Shown piece by piece: positions 11,583 to 21,653 of a stretch of DNA of 64,000 bases. Under the pieces are notes generated by a model that saw nothing but the letters and a program-made list of their open reading frames with translations, searched no databases and had not been told where the DNA came from. Position 1 is the first letter of the stretch. The number at the start of each line of letters is the position of its first letter. The translations under genes and the position numbers were made by a program. The stretch is from Undaria pinnatifida (Eukaryota > Sar > Phaeophyceae > Laminariales > Alariaceae), in assembly GCA_012845835.1 (NCBI GenBank), contig JABAKD010000010.1, positions 12,862,473-12,926,472 on the forward strand, in the 5' to 3' direction.

Positions 11583-11765
11583 ACGAGCGGTTTTTGGAAG
11601 GATGCAGTTCACCCTTCATGCGACTCACCGAACACCTCACGGCGCTTCGCGCTTAGTGCGAGCAATGTCTGCCTGGTTGGTGAAAACTCGACGTTCTCCG
11701 TCCCGGCATAGTAGGGATGCGAGGGTCTATGGTCATCCGACTACGGCCATGCACAACCTGAGTAC
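11583..11765 (+). mobile_element. Repeat family B, copy 2, overlapping the FYVE gene's last exon
   Basis: Same sequence as 8921-9102 and 14638-14810, here reading toward the plus direction and ending in CTGAGTAC plus a C run. The minus-strand FYVE reading frame continues through it to a stop at 11653, so the repeat supplies the apparent C-terminus of that protein. Confidence 0.65.
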
Positions 11766-14440
11766 ACCCCCCCCCTCCCCCCTGTTCCACAAGCTCACCG
11801 GCAAGCATCTCCTGGAGCGGAGCCACGCGGGCGTTGCACGGCTGACATAGCCTCTGCGGGTCCCTCGTGCCGAACGATCGCGGCAGCAGCGCTCGGAAGC
11901 GGCTACACGCGTAGCAGTACAGTCGCCCGCACGCCCGGCAATGATGCTGCCCGCACAGCCAAGAAAAACGACGGCGTGAACAAGGAAAATCGGGACACAC
12001 GGTACAGCAGTCGGATGCGGAGGTTTGATGACAAACTCCACTTTTACTATTTCTACTATTTCTTGTATCCATCCGCGGGAATGTGTGAAAACAAAAAACA
12101 AGAGTCGTGTATACTTGTACATACTAGGGTCCACAAAACATTTTCCAGCACCAAAAGACAGTGATCGGTGCTCGAAGAACCAGTAAAAAACATACACGCG
12201 AAAAGTGAAAAAAAAACAAGCACTGCGCAGACTACACACACAGATATACACCGATGTCTTTTCGCTGGTCGTTAGCCTTTCGTTTGTTTTTGGGCTGTAT
12301 AGACTTTCACACATCCCCTGCTTTTAGGCCTTCGGTTTTGTTTTAGGGCTACAGACTACAGACGACAGACAACAGACGACACACTACAGACGACAGACGA
12401 CAGACAACAAACGACACACTACAGACGACAGACTACAGACTACAGACTACAGACTACAGACGACAGACTACAGACACAGGCGCTTCAACTGCTGACGACG
12501 GGCCCTTGCTTTGTTCCAGCTAGCTGTCAGAACAACACCGGAATTCACGTCATACACACCAGGCACCTGGTACACTTTTGGGGCACAAAGCACAGACAAG
12601 CACGGCAGGGGCGGGTACCCCCATTTTCTCACTAATTGGATTGGGCCACTCGCACCAGTGACTATGTACCTCGCTGACGAAAACACTTTCGGCCATCCGC
12701 TTGGCGAGGGGTGGCTAACCATTCCATTGCATGTCTATATCCCAAACTCAAAGCTGCGCGATAGCTTAAGGCCGAAAGGGAGCGGAGGACCACACCCGCG
12801 AGTGACCCCGAGCTACTGCAAAAACTGGCCTCATAAGCCCCCCCCACCGTAGTTACGGTCAGCAGCAGCGGCGGCGTTGCGGTGGCGGCTGCGTGCGCGC
12901 GTGCGCCTGTTGCTGTTTCTTTCTCCTGCTGCACTTCCCTCAAAACTTGGGGATGTGCGTCGCAATTCTGTTTGGCATAGGTATGTTTTGATGACCTACG
13001 TGCACAGGTACCTGTGGTCTGTGCATACGCACGCTTTTATTCACTCTGGCGCGCTCTCAAGAACAGACCAAGACGTTGAAATATTTTTCGTCGCACACGT
13101 ACACCACGATAGACACCACTGCTGCTGCCTCCACCGTCACACCACCGCCGCCGCCCCTGCTGCTGCTGCTGCATGGCTTCCTATTCTGCGTGTTCTTCCA
13201 CACAAAACACTGCTGTTTTGGTCAGCAAATTCATTGGGTGTTTTCGACCGAGCATCTTTCATGTTTTTTCTCCCCCTAGAATTTCGTTACTTGTGACTCT
13301 GGGACTACTCCAGTTTAACTCCTTGCCGCACCCCGAAACAAAAAGCAGCCCCTCCCCCTCCTCCCCCCTCTAAAAAAAAAACAGCCCCTATCCTCTCACC
13401 CGCCGCCTTGCCCAGTCGAAGTCCTTTCCGCACCCCACGCAAGACGTGTTCTGCTCGTCCGGCACCCATCGAGGGGGCATGAGGCCAACACCCCACCCCG
13501 CCACGGACACGCCCCCTGGTGTGCCCCGTGCAACTCCTCCTGCCTCTATCCCGGCAGCCGAAATAGCTGAGTTCGGGGTTGGTCTCGTGGACCGCAGGCT
13601 CCATTTTTTTCTGCGATTAATGCACCCCATCCGACACGCAACAGGTATGGGAAGGGGGGTCAGGAGGGAGAGGGGGGGCGGGGGGGCGGTAAGCGCTTTC
13701 GACCACCTTAATATGAATATAAAAAAAAGGCCGAGTCAACATTTTTTCCCCAGATCCGCCTACCATTTAGAGGTGATGTTCATGCAACACCAACAGCACG
13801 AGCGAAACACTTGATAACACCAACGTCAACAACAACGTCAACAACACTTGATAACACCAACAACGTCAACAACAACGTCAACAACAACACCAGAAACAAC
13901 AAGCACACAAAACCGCCAACAAACCACCAAACAACCGAACAACGACAAAATACATAACAAACAAAACAACGAAAGTATCGGCTTTACACACGACGACTAG
14001 CACCAACGCCCACCTGGCCGACTCCGAAACCTCTGGCAAGTCGTCTAACTCCTTCGACACCCCGGCCCCCGCCCCCCCACCACCTCCACCACTATCGGGC
14101 GGTATCGCCACCGAAAAAGGGTCTGCAGGTAACCCTCCCCCTTCACCCCCTGCTCGGATCCCACTATTTTGTCTAGTACCGCCACCGCCGCCACTACCAC
14201 CGCCGTCACCACCGCGGCCGCCGTCACCACCGTGGCCGCCGTTACCACCGCCGCCGCCGTCACGACCGCCGCCGCCGCCACCACCACCACCACCACCACT
14301 GCCGCTACCGCCACTGGCAGCAGGTCCTGACCAGGCGTGGTCGTCGGTTTCGCTGGGCCATCTCCCTTCGATCACTTGTCGGCTCGGCACTCGGTGCTGC
14401 TGCCCCCCGTCTTCCTCCCCTGGGTAAAGCTTAAGCCACA
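11653..14440 (-). CDS. FYVE-type zinc-finger protein gene (three exons seen, 5' end uncertain)
   Basis: A FYVE domain binds phosphatidylinositol 3-phosphate and recruits proteins to endosomes. Exon A, about 14440 to 14014, is Gly-rich and ends GCCAG|GTGGGC. Exon B, 13610 to 13400, starts after CGCAG, carries RWVPDE (the WxxD motif) and CVGC, and ends CGGCGG|GTGAGAG. Exon C starts at 11946 after GTGCGGGCAG with HHCRACGRLYC, then YACS, and RLCQPC near the end of the domain. Joining B to C gives the canonical RRHHCRACG basic motif and all eight zinc-binding cysteines. The A-to-B junction is phase-compatible. Introns are 403 bp (13611-14013) and 1453 bp (11947-13399). Exon C then passes GELVEQ into a repeat and stops at 11653, so the C-terminus is probably repeat-derived or truncated. 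Start codon and upstream exons are not identified. FYVE assignment is confident; exon A is inference. Confidence 0.7.
12345..12480 (+). repeat. ACAGACTACAGACGACAG short tandem repeat (inside FYVE intron)
   Basis: About 135 bp of CTACAGACGACAGA units with 7-8 bp sub-periodicity, located in the 1453-bp intron. Confidence 0.9.
12511..12852 (+). pseudogene. Unidentified coding-like fragment, possibly copia-type pol
   Basis: A 114-codon plus-strand frame inside the FYVE intron. The order SYTPG, then VTMYLADENTFGHPLGEGWL, then IPLHVYIP resembles the copia protease-region pattern (LADG...GxGxL...VLYVP). No catalytic Asp-Ser-Gly is visible, and integrase and RT parts are absent. This is weak inference; it could also be a lineage-specific exon. 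Confidence 0.25.
13795..13890 (+). repeat. CAACGTCAACAACAA short tandem repeat
   Basis: AACAACGTCAACAACA units interleaved with ACTTGATAACACC, continuing as an ACAA-rich stretch to about 13970. Lies between FYVE exons A and B. Confidence 0.8.
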
Positions 14441-14637
14441 CGCCAGGAAGAACACAAGGGGAGGGGGGGGGGGAAAGGAAATAGAGGGGAGAGGGGAGAA
14501 ACGCGTGAGGTTACGGTTACAGTAAGGGTTACGGTTAGCGACGGATGGCTCTGCTGCAGGCCTTTCGTACTGGCTTTGCTACAGCAGCGAGGGCGATCGC
14601 TCTCCCACGTCCGACGGTGGGGGGGAGGGGGGGGGGG

Positions 14638-14810
14638 TACTCGGTGCTCATTTAATGTATGGCCGTAATCGTATGACCATAGACCCTCGCACCCCTGGAA
14701 TGCCCCGACAGAGCACGCCGGGTTTTTACGAACCAGGCATATCGCGTGCACCAAGCGCGAATCGCCGGGAGTTGTTTGGCGAGTCGCGTGGGGGGTAAGC
14801 TGCATTCTAA
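14638..14810 (-). mobile_element. Repeat family B, copy 3
   Basis: Inverted relative to 11583-11765. Minus-strand end reads ATTAAATGAGCACCGAGTAC then a C run (G run at 14618-14637 on the plus strand). It lies just upstream of the FYVE exons, so the gene is bracketed by inverted copies. Confidence 0.6.
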
Positions 14811-15545
14811 CGTGGGGGGGGGAAGGAAGAAGCCGAAGAAGCCACAGACCGCGAGCTGGAGTGTTAACTGCCCACGCCCTCTAACGGAGCGCAGCCTTCT
14901 CTGAACAAAACAACCAGCAGAACAACCCCTCGTCTTCCCCTTCGTGTCGGTGTTGGGAACACTAGATTTTACGCCTGGGCTGGGTTCAGGACGAGGTCTC
15001 CTGGAATTAATTGTTGGTTCTATGACAAAGCAGAACCCGCGTGTGTATCCAGGAAATGTGATCTTGAGCTCAGCCCAAGCGTAGAACCAACCGCTATCAA
15101 CACCGACACGACGGGTAGTCGGAGCGGTCGCTCTTTGAGTTGGATACAATCAAAGGAGCAGCACTCCGCAGAGAATGCGCGGGCAGCTAGCATTAAAGCT
15201 CGAGGCATGCTTCAACTTCTCCCCCCTCCCCCCCCTCAACGTTCGGGCGTGGAAAGGAGAGCCGCAGTCGCCCCTGCTGCGGGAGCAGAGCCAGACGAAA
15301 AAAGAGCCTGCTAATCAAATCCACATCGTCGAACCTCGCATAGGCTCATACTTCAGAGTATACACGTTAATATATATCTTAGGAATGCCTACGATCGTAG
15401 CATCTACAGGGACGTCCGTGCTTTCCTTTTCACTTTAGCGACACCTCCGAGATTTCAAGTCAGCCACATCCCGACGACGACCCTTAGCAACCCTTAACCT
15501 AGTAAAATTACGAGCGATTGCAAATTTCTAGCAATATTTCACACG
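14811..15545. other. Unassigned stretch upstream of the FYVE gene
   Basis: A minus-strand frame of about 110 codons (15149 to about 14815) could be a further upstream exon but has no recognisable domain. Nothing else was seen. Confidence 0.3.
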
Positions 15546-15599
15546 GCGACAAAACATAGGGATTTCTTTCCTCGACTTGATTACCAGGGATGTGAACGG

Positions 15600-15815
15600 A
15601 GTAAGAACCGCTCCGCGGAGCGGTTTTTGCATTTTCAAAGTCTCGCGGAGCGGATATCCGCCCGTGGGAAAAGTCAAGGATTACTACGGAGCGGATATCC
15701 GCCGCTACAAATTTCACGCATTAGCACGGAGCGGATGTCCGCCGCTACAAATTTCACGGATTATTGCGGAGCGGGTATCCGCCGCACGGTTTTTTTGTCA
15801 CGGAGCGGTTTATCT
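15600..15815 (+). repeat. Tandem array of palindrome-bearing units (GCGGATATCCGC)
   Basis: Three to four units of about 58 bp, each with CGGAGCGGATATCCGCCGCT and then ACAAATTTCACGNATTA. GGATATCC is self-complementary. The array opens with a perfect 20-bp palindrome at 15606-15625 (AACCGCTC/GAGCGGTT around CGCG). Reading frames across it are by-products. Confidence 0.8.
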
Positions 15816-16175
15816 CACTCCGTCGAGCAAACTGCACGAAACCACGGCAGTTCCCCACGGTGCACCGTAGCAATTATCCCTTAAAATGATACGGTTAACC
15901 GTGAAAATGATACGGATATCTGCGGTAAATACCAGTAAGTACGAAAGGATACGTTGTACTGGCGGATAAAAAGGACATTTTTGTTTGAGCAACCTGGTGG
16001 CGCCCAACGCCAAGCACAAATAAAGGAGAAGGTGCACGACATGCAAACGTTGCGTCCCTCGAGAAAACAAACAACAACAAGAATATTGAATATTTACCAC
16101 TTGAACACTTGGTGATCATACACCTTAGAGTGACGTAGGCCGGGGCAGCAGACGCGAAACAGCAGCAGCCACTTT

Positions 16176-16413
16176 CCGATGCCTCGTCACCGCGACTCTC
16201 ACTCGCGTCCCGAGTGCAGGCTTGCGAAAGCTCACGAGGAAAAGGTGTGGGTGGCCACGACGACAGCGCCAGCCCCCGCTAAGGCGAAAGTGGCGGTCGG
16301 GAAGGCGTGCCATTATCCGATGTCTCGCACCACGACTCTCACTCGCGTGTTCCCGAGTGCAAAAACTTGCGAAAACTCTTGAGGAAAACGGATGGGTGGA
16401 CACTACGATCGAC
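16176..16413 (+). repeat. Two-copy tandem duplication, period about 140 bp
   Basis: 16176-16264 and 16317-16413 share CCGATG, CTCACTCGCGT, CCGAGTGCA, CTTGCGAAA, GAGGAAAA and GGGTGG in order. Possibly a degenerated minisatellite; no gene recognised. Confidence 0.6.
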
Positions 16414-16779
16414 GGGCAAGGGGGAACGCGTCGGTTGCCTCAAACCGGTTGGGGGAGGAGCAGTACAACTAGGCTCACCAAGCCTGCGGTACAAACGATA
16501 GCGCGAACAGCTAGCTAGCGCAGCCTTAGCAAAGCGTCGGTAGACCAAGCAGTAAGAAGAGGGATAACATGTGACCGAACAGCGAGCACCACCCCTCTGG
16601 CGGGCACCCGTACACAGAGGCGTGTACCATTATCTTGCCTTCATTTTTAACAAGCCAAACATCTTGCATAACAAAAACGTATCCGAAAATCGTCGCAGGA
16701 GGTGCGTTATCTTGCACTTCATTTTTAACACCCCCCTTTCTCCCGGGACGAGACACCAAGCTGGGTTCTCAGGGCGTTT

Positions 16780-16940
16780 CACGGGTCATGCCGACCCGCG
16801 AATCGGATCGGGTCAGTTCAGGAGGTTTTCCAAAACCTCGTGGGTCGAGTCGGGTCGGGTCCTGTCAGGAGGTCTTCAAGTATCGCAGGTCGGGTCACAC
16901 CACCCGGACCCGATCCGCGAGAAATGAGACCTGGCCCGTG
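16780..16940 (+). repeat. CGGGTC-family repeat, copy 1
   Basis: Starts TTTCACGGGTC and ends with GGCCCGTGAAAAGC, i.e. inverted termini, with several GGTCGGGTC and GACCCG blocks and CAGGAGG between. Structure matches the two tandem units at 17640-18050. Confidence 0.65.
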
Positions 16941-17392
16941 AAAAGCTTTAAAATTTCTGGACAGCATGGAGAGAGCAAATCGTCGAGCAAAGCGCCAATT
17001 GAAACATCTCCACGATATATTTTAGAAAAGCCACCTTTTTCGTCGGGTGCGCGCGTCCCTCCTTGATAGAGGGTAAAAGCCTCGGGTACAATCGCCGCAG
17101 GGGGGCGGTGTGTTATCGAGCGTGCTGGAAATGATCTCGACAAAGAATTTTTCCGAAGCTCTCACCGGTTTCACCGTGTTTGCCCGCGCTCCCCTTTGTT
17201 GTAAAAACAAACTTAACGCAACTTCAACCTCACACGCATTTGCTCTCGTATCATTTACGTAGACGTCCCCGAACCAGCACGCCTTCCATAAGTAAAGATT
17301 CACTACCGTTCCAAAAAACTCCAGATTTCCTACGTTCAATCTTCCACCTGCAAGCCGTCCCCAAGGGTGTCTTATCTTGCGTTGTTTTTATT

Positions 17393-17545
17393 TCTTTTAT
17401 TTTTTTATCCTCCGGCGGATGGGGAAAAATAAAGCTTTAGCTCACCACACTTCCTCGTATTTTCATACGCGTCGTGTGTCGATTTAACTCAGTTGCTTTC
17501 GCAGCCCAACGCTAGCTGGCGCACCCTTCGGGTCCCATTGTAGGT
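17393..17545 (+). repeat. Dispersed repeat family N, copy 2
   Basis: TATCCTCCGGCGGATGGGG through GCTAGCTGGCGCACCCTTCG, colinear with 5830-6020. Confidence 0.65.
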
Positions 17546-17624
17546 CTTTATCGTTTTCCAAAGCCACCATGCTACGTCGTGTGTGCCCTCCTTGCTTTAG
17601 AGAAAACAAAACAGAGTTTTTCAC

Positions 17625-18060
17625 GCGGTCATGACCCGGCCCATGGGGTCGTCAGCTCAGGACGTGCTACCAAAATCTCGCGATCGAGTCGGGTCGGGTC
17701 TGGAGGTGTTCGAAACCTCACAGGTCGGGTCGGCGTGCGTCGGGTCAGGAGGCAGTCAAATATCACGGGTCGGGTCGGACCACCTTGCCCCAACGCGACC
17801 CGATCCGACCCGACCCGCGGGAACCACCACCCGACCCGTGAAAAGCCTTGAAAAAAAAGAAGCTTCTGAATGTTTTCGAGTCGGGTCGGGTCTGGAGGTG
17901 TTCGAAACCTCACAGGTCGGGTCGGCGTACGTCGGGTCAGGAGGCAGTCTAATATCACGGGTCGGGTCGGAACACCTTGACCCAACCCGACCCGACCCGA
18001 CCCGACCCGACCCGCGGGAACCACCACCCGACCCGTGAAAAGCCCTGAAAAAAAAAAGCT
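17625..18060 (+). repeat. Two tandem CGGGTC-family units, about 200 bp each
   Basis: Units at about 17680-17875 and 17880-18060 are near-identical. Each has CGAGTCGGGTCGGGTCTGGA, TTCGAAACCTCACAGGTCGG, a GACCCGACCCG run, and the end CCCGTGAAAAGCC followed by an A run and AAGCTTCTGAATGTTTTC. CGGGTC and GACCCG blocks are inverted, so each unit can form a strong stem. Confidence 0.85.
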
Positions 18061-18092
18061 TCTGAATGTTTTCCGAGGGGGTGTGTTATTTT

Positions 18093-18990
18093 ATTATAAA
18101 AATTAAAATACACTCCAGCTGTGAGATCGAAGATTTCGTCGAAACTCATCTTTGCAAGCTGTGTGTGATACTCCGATCGCGCGCATTACGAGTTGTGTGT
18201 CCTCATTAAGGATATAGGTCGGCGACTCCCCTTACAGCTACAGTGTAGCTATCAGGGTCAACAGGATGATTTTAGTCAGTCTGTGCGCGGAAACTATAAA
18301 ACCCGTTTCTGAGGGGGACAAAATCTGACAGCTGTGAAGGCAAAGGGGGGGCCTGGTTTTGATCAAAAGCGAGCGGGTTTGGAGGGGGGGCGGGGGGGGG
18401 GGGGGGGGAAAGGGGCAATTTGTGCATGTAAGCTATAAATCCTTTCGAGGGGATAAATCTGACGGTTTTGGCACCAGTATATTATTGGGGGCGGGGGGGG
18501 GGGGGGGGGGGCGGGGGGGGCAGCTCGATATGTGCCTGGAAACTATACATTATTTCGAGGGGATAAATGTGACATTTTTGGAAATAATACATCAGTTTAT
18601 CGTGTATATTCTGGGATAAGTCGTACAATCAGTGAGTAAAGAGAGGGTGGAGTGTTCGAGGTGGTGGGGTTGGGATGGGTTGGGGGGGGAGGGTGGGGGG
18701 TGGGGGCGGGGGCGGGGGGCGGGGGGGGGGGGGAAAGGGCTTTAGGTGAGGGGTTTGTTATACGTGTGGTGCTAGGTCTAGGCAAAGGTGCGGGTGATGG
18801 GGAAGAAAGGGGCGTTCGAGGCGGGGGGGGGGGGGGACACAGCGGCATGGATGGCTCTCGAAAGATAATGAGGTGATATCCTGTGCGTGAAGTGTTTATT
18901 AATGTGGCGGATTTCGATATTTGGTGGGGCGTTTGAGTAAGGGAGAGCAAGAGGGGGGGGGGGGGGGGGGGGGAGATTTTTTAGGAGGTT
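18093..18990 (-). mobile_element. Left arm of a giant inverted repeat (element K)
   Basis: Inverted partner of 20322-21293. Outermost is a mini-element (minus strand, subfamily I), then the conserved GGTCGGCGACTCCCCTT block. Next come three diverged copies of a subunit with a GTGCGCGGAAACTATAAA-like start and a GAGGGGNACAAATCTGACNG-like end, separated by G runs, ending at AGGAGGTT. The left arm lacks about 90 bp present in the right arm near 20975-21050. No coding capacity. Confidence 0.85.
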
Positions 18991-19368
18991 ATTTTATGTG
19001 TTACAATGCATATAGGTAAGGTATACCGGCATATAGTACCAGGTGTATCATACCTGCCGCTCGGGGGCTTCGCGTCCGAGCACGAGAAGAGAGGCTTCTC
19101 GCGATTTTGCTCCGTCCGTGGAAGACGAGCCCGCCGCCTCCCCTGAGGTCTTCAGAAACATAAACAGGCCCACAGTTCCGTCACAGCACATCACAACCGC
19201 AAAGTAGCAGCAGCAGTTACGGGGAAGCGTTTTTATTTACTTTCAAGCGTACTTTTAAATATCACATCGTGCACATTGAGCGGACAGCTTGAAGGTTCTC
19301 TGCGCGTATACTAGATAGAACACCAAATGATATATACCTACAACAGGTAGGAACAGTACACCATTGCA
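18991..19368. other. Spacer between inverted-repeat arms, no feature seen
   Basis: Unique-looking sequence of moderate composition without recognisable gene or repeat. Confidence 0.4.
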
Positions 19369-19990
19369 TTATTTCGTAACTTTTCAGGTACTACCTCGTA
19401 CAGCTACTATTAATAGTGTACTCGTAGTACATGAAACCTGGTACCTGCTGCCAGGGACGACGAAATTGCAACACTATAATGTACAGTAGTAATCCCACAA
19501 TTAATACTGGTAGTACAAAATACAAGTAAAAAACGAAGAAGCCAATGTCTAGCCGTATATAACTAAGTGTAAAAGCTATTAATAGCAGGTGATTAATAGG
19601 TGGATTTACTACCTCTGCTACTGATGTGTTGATGTGGTACTTGGTGATAAGTTATTAATACTTTTGGGTTTTGTGAGTACTCTAACAATGTCACTTCGAT
19701 TATATTACGTGTGCTACCCACAACAATAACAGCAGTGGTAGTCGGGACGATTTAAAGAAAAAATAACGTTCAAAAATTAAGCTCACCACACTTCCACATA
19801 CTTTCATGCGCATCGTGTGCCAATTTAACTCCTCCATTGTATTCGCAAAACTATATCATTACGATTGGATGTTAATGTCCACCCTGGCATCATCCGCAGA
19901 GCAAACGAGCGGCAGGCGCATCAAGCAGCTTGCAAAGATGAGTATCGACCCTGAATGTATCGAACTCACAGCTGACGTGTTTATATATAT
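19369..19990 (+). repeat. Direct duplication unit D1
   Basis: About 620 bp that recurs almost unchanged at 21654-22258. It includes a family-N segment (19775-19900) and ends in a mini-element (19924-19999, MSIDPECIELTADVF). Confidence 0.9.
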
Positions 19991-19999
19991 TATTGTTCA
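19924..19999 (+). mobile_element. Mini-element copy (subfamily II)
   Basis: GCAGCTTGCAAAGATGAGTA core, ending TGTTTATATATATTATTG. It forms the left border of the K-derived right arm complex. Confidence 0.75.
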
Positions 20000-20321
20000 T
20001 AAAAAACCCCAACCCTTCCCCCCCCCCCCCCGTCCCCCCCGTCCCCCGATACCCCCCCCTTTCGCCTAGTTTGTCCAAACGCCCCACTCACAATCGAAAT
20101 CGGCCAGAGTAATAAACACCTGTACGCAGTTGATATCACGTCATTATCTTTCTGACCATCCATGACGTAGTTTTCAATTATTTTCCCCCCACCCCCCCCC
20201 CCTCCAACGCCCCCTCTTTTCCAACCACCCGCACGATCGCCTAGACCTTGCACCACGCGTATAACAAGCCCCTACATATCTATGATCTCACAGCCGAAGT
20301 GTATTTGAATATTTTTGTGAC
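20000..20321 (-). mobile_element. Partial K unit internal to the right arm
   Basis: C runs and AACGCCCCACTCACAATCGA-type blocks match 29860-30110 inverted. At 20284-20320 there is a truncated mini-element (CTCACAGCCGAAGTGTATTT), so K units here are joined head to tail through mini-elements. Confidence 0.65.
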
Positions 20322-20889
20322 CTAAACCTCCTGAAAAATCTCCCCCCCCCCCCCCCCCGCTCTCGCTCTCCCTTGTTCAAACGCCCCACCAAATATCCAA
20401 ATCCGCCAGATTAATAAACACTTCACGTACAGGATATCACCTCATTATCTTTCGAGAGCCATCCATCCCGCTGCTTCCCCCCCCCCCCCCCCGCCCCGAA
20501 CGCCCCCTTCTTCCCCATCACCCGCACCATCGCCTAGACCTAGCACCACACGTATAACAAACCCCTCACCTAAAACCCTTCCTCCCCGCCCCCCCAACCC
20601 ATCCCAACCCCACCCCCTCGAACACTCCACCCTCTCTCTACTCACTGATTGTACGACTTACCCCAGGATATACATGATAAACTGATGCATTACTTCCAAA
20701 ACCGTCACATTTATCCCCTCAAAATAATGTATAGTTTCCACGCACATATTGAGCTGTCCCACACGACCCCCCCCCCGCCCAACCCCCCCCCCCCCCAATA
20801 ATAAACTGGTGCATTTTTTTTTTTTTTTTTTTTTTCCAAAATCGTCAGATTTATCCCCTTGAAAGGATTTATAGCTTACATGCACAAAT

Positions 20890-20929
<40 letters not shown>

Positions 20930-21293
20930 TTCCAAACCCGCTCGCTTTTGATCAAAACCAGGCCCCCACGTCCTTCAAAACTCGCCCCCCCCCCCTCACC
21001 GGTTATTCGACTTACAAGAGTCACTTGATAAAAGAATACATCTCCCTCCACAGCTGTCAGATTTTGTCCCCCTCAGAAACGGGTTTTATAGTTTCCGCGC
21101 ACAGACTGACTAAAATCACCCTGTTGACCCTGATAGCTACACTGTAGTTGTAAGGGGAGTCGCCGACCTATATCCTTAATGAGGACACACAACTCGTTAT
21201 ACGCGCGATCGGAGTATCACACACAGCTTGCAAAGATGAGTTTCGACGAAATCTTCGATCTCACAGCTGGAGTGTATTTTCATTTTTTATAAT
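20322..21293 (+). mobile_element. Right arm of the giant inverted repeat (element K)
   Basis: Mirror image of 18093-18990, with C runs where the left arm has G runs (the longest is about 38 nearly uninterrupted C at about 20892-20929). It ends outward with the block starting AAGGGGAGTCGCCGACC (21152) and a mini-element reading MSFDEIFDLTAGVYF, then TTTTTTATAATA. Confidence 0.85.
21152..21293 (+). mobile_element. Extended mini-element (subfamily I)
   Basis: GGGGAGTCGCCGACCTATAT block, CTTAATGAGGACACACAAC, GCGCGATCGGAGTATCACAC, then the core and AT-rich end. This extended form recurs at 18093-18240 (-), 22932-23098 (-, diverged), 28974-29118 (-), 41820-41972, 48618-48770, 49050-49195 (-) and 57125-57571 (split). 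Confidence 0.85.
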
Positions 21294-21558
21294 ACATATT
21301 TTCAAATTATATACATGCACAATTCTGCCGATCGAAGTTCAACAACAGCTGTTACGAACACAACAGTATAACAGCAGTGCAACAGAGAACGCTCTTGCGG
21401 TGCTTCCAGCCGGGTCGGAACAAGGCGGCTCGAAGCCTAACTTCTATTTATTCAACACTCTATTATAACACACCATAGCCCCTATGGGACAGTCAGAGGG
21501 CGTACGTTTTTTGTGCGTTTTGTTTTTTATCATCCCATCTATTTACTTCCAAGTATAT

Positions 21559-21640
21559 TTTATAAAAATATTTCAAGGACGTCAACCGTGAGTTCGACGA
21601 ATTTCGGGTCAATACTCATCTTTGCAAGCTGCGTTGTTGG
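21559..21640 (-). mobile_element. 82-bp mini-element with perfect 15-bp target duplication
   Basis: Subfamily II copy (minus-strand frame MSIDPKFVELTVDV). TACTTCCAAGTATAT occurs immediately before (21544-21558) and after (21641-21655). This is the clearest evidence in the window that the mini-element moves as a discrete unit. A duplication of this length is typical of target-primed reverse transcription (LINE/SINE) and not of most cut-and-paste families. Confidence 0.85.
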
Positions 21641-21653
21641 TACTTCCAAGTAT

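Noticed and set aside
14045-14314. Poly-Ala/Val and poly-Gly frames as separate genes
   Set aside because: The poly-Gly frame is the low-complexity part of the proposed FYVE exon A. The poly-Ala/Val frame is the same GGC/GGT-rich tract in another phase.
15606-15635. Bacterial-style intrinsic terminator (GC-rich palindrome followed by T run)
   Set aside because: The genome is eukaryotic, no gene lies upstream, and the palindrome is the first member of a tandem palindromic array.
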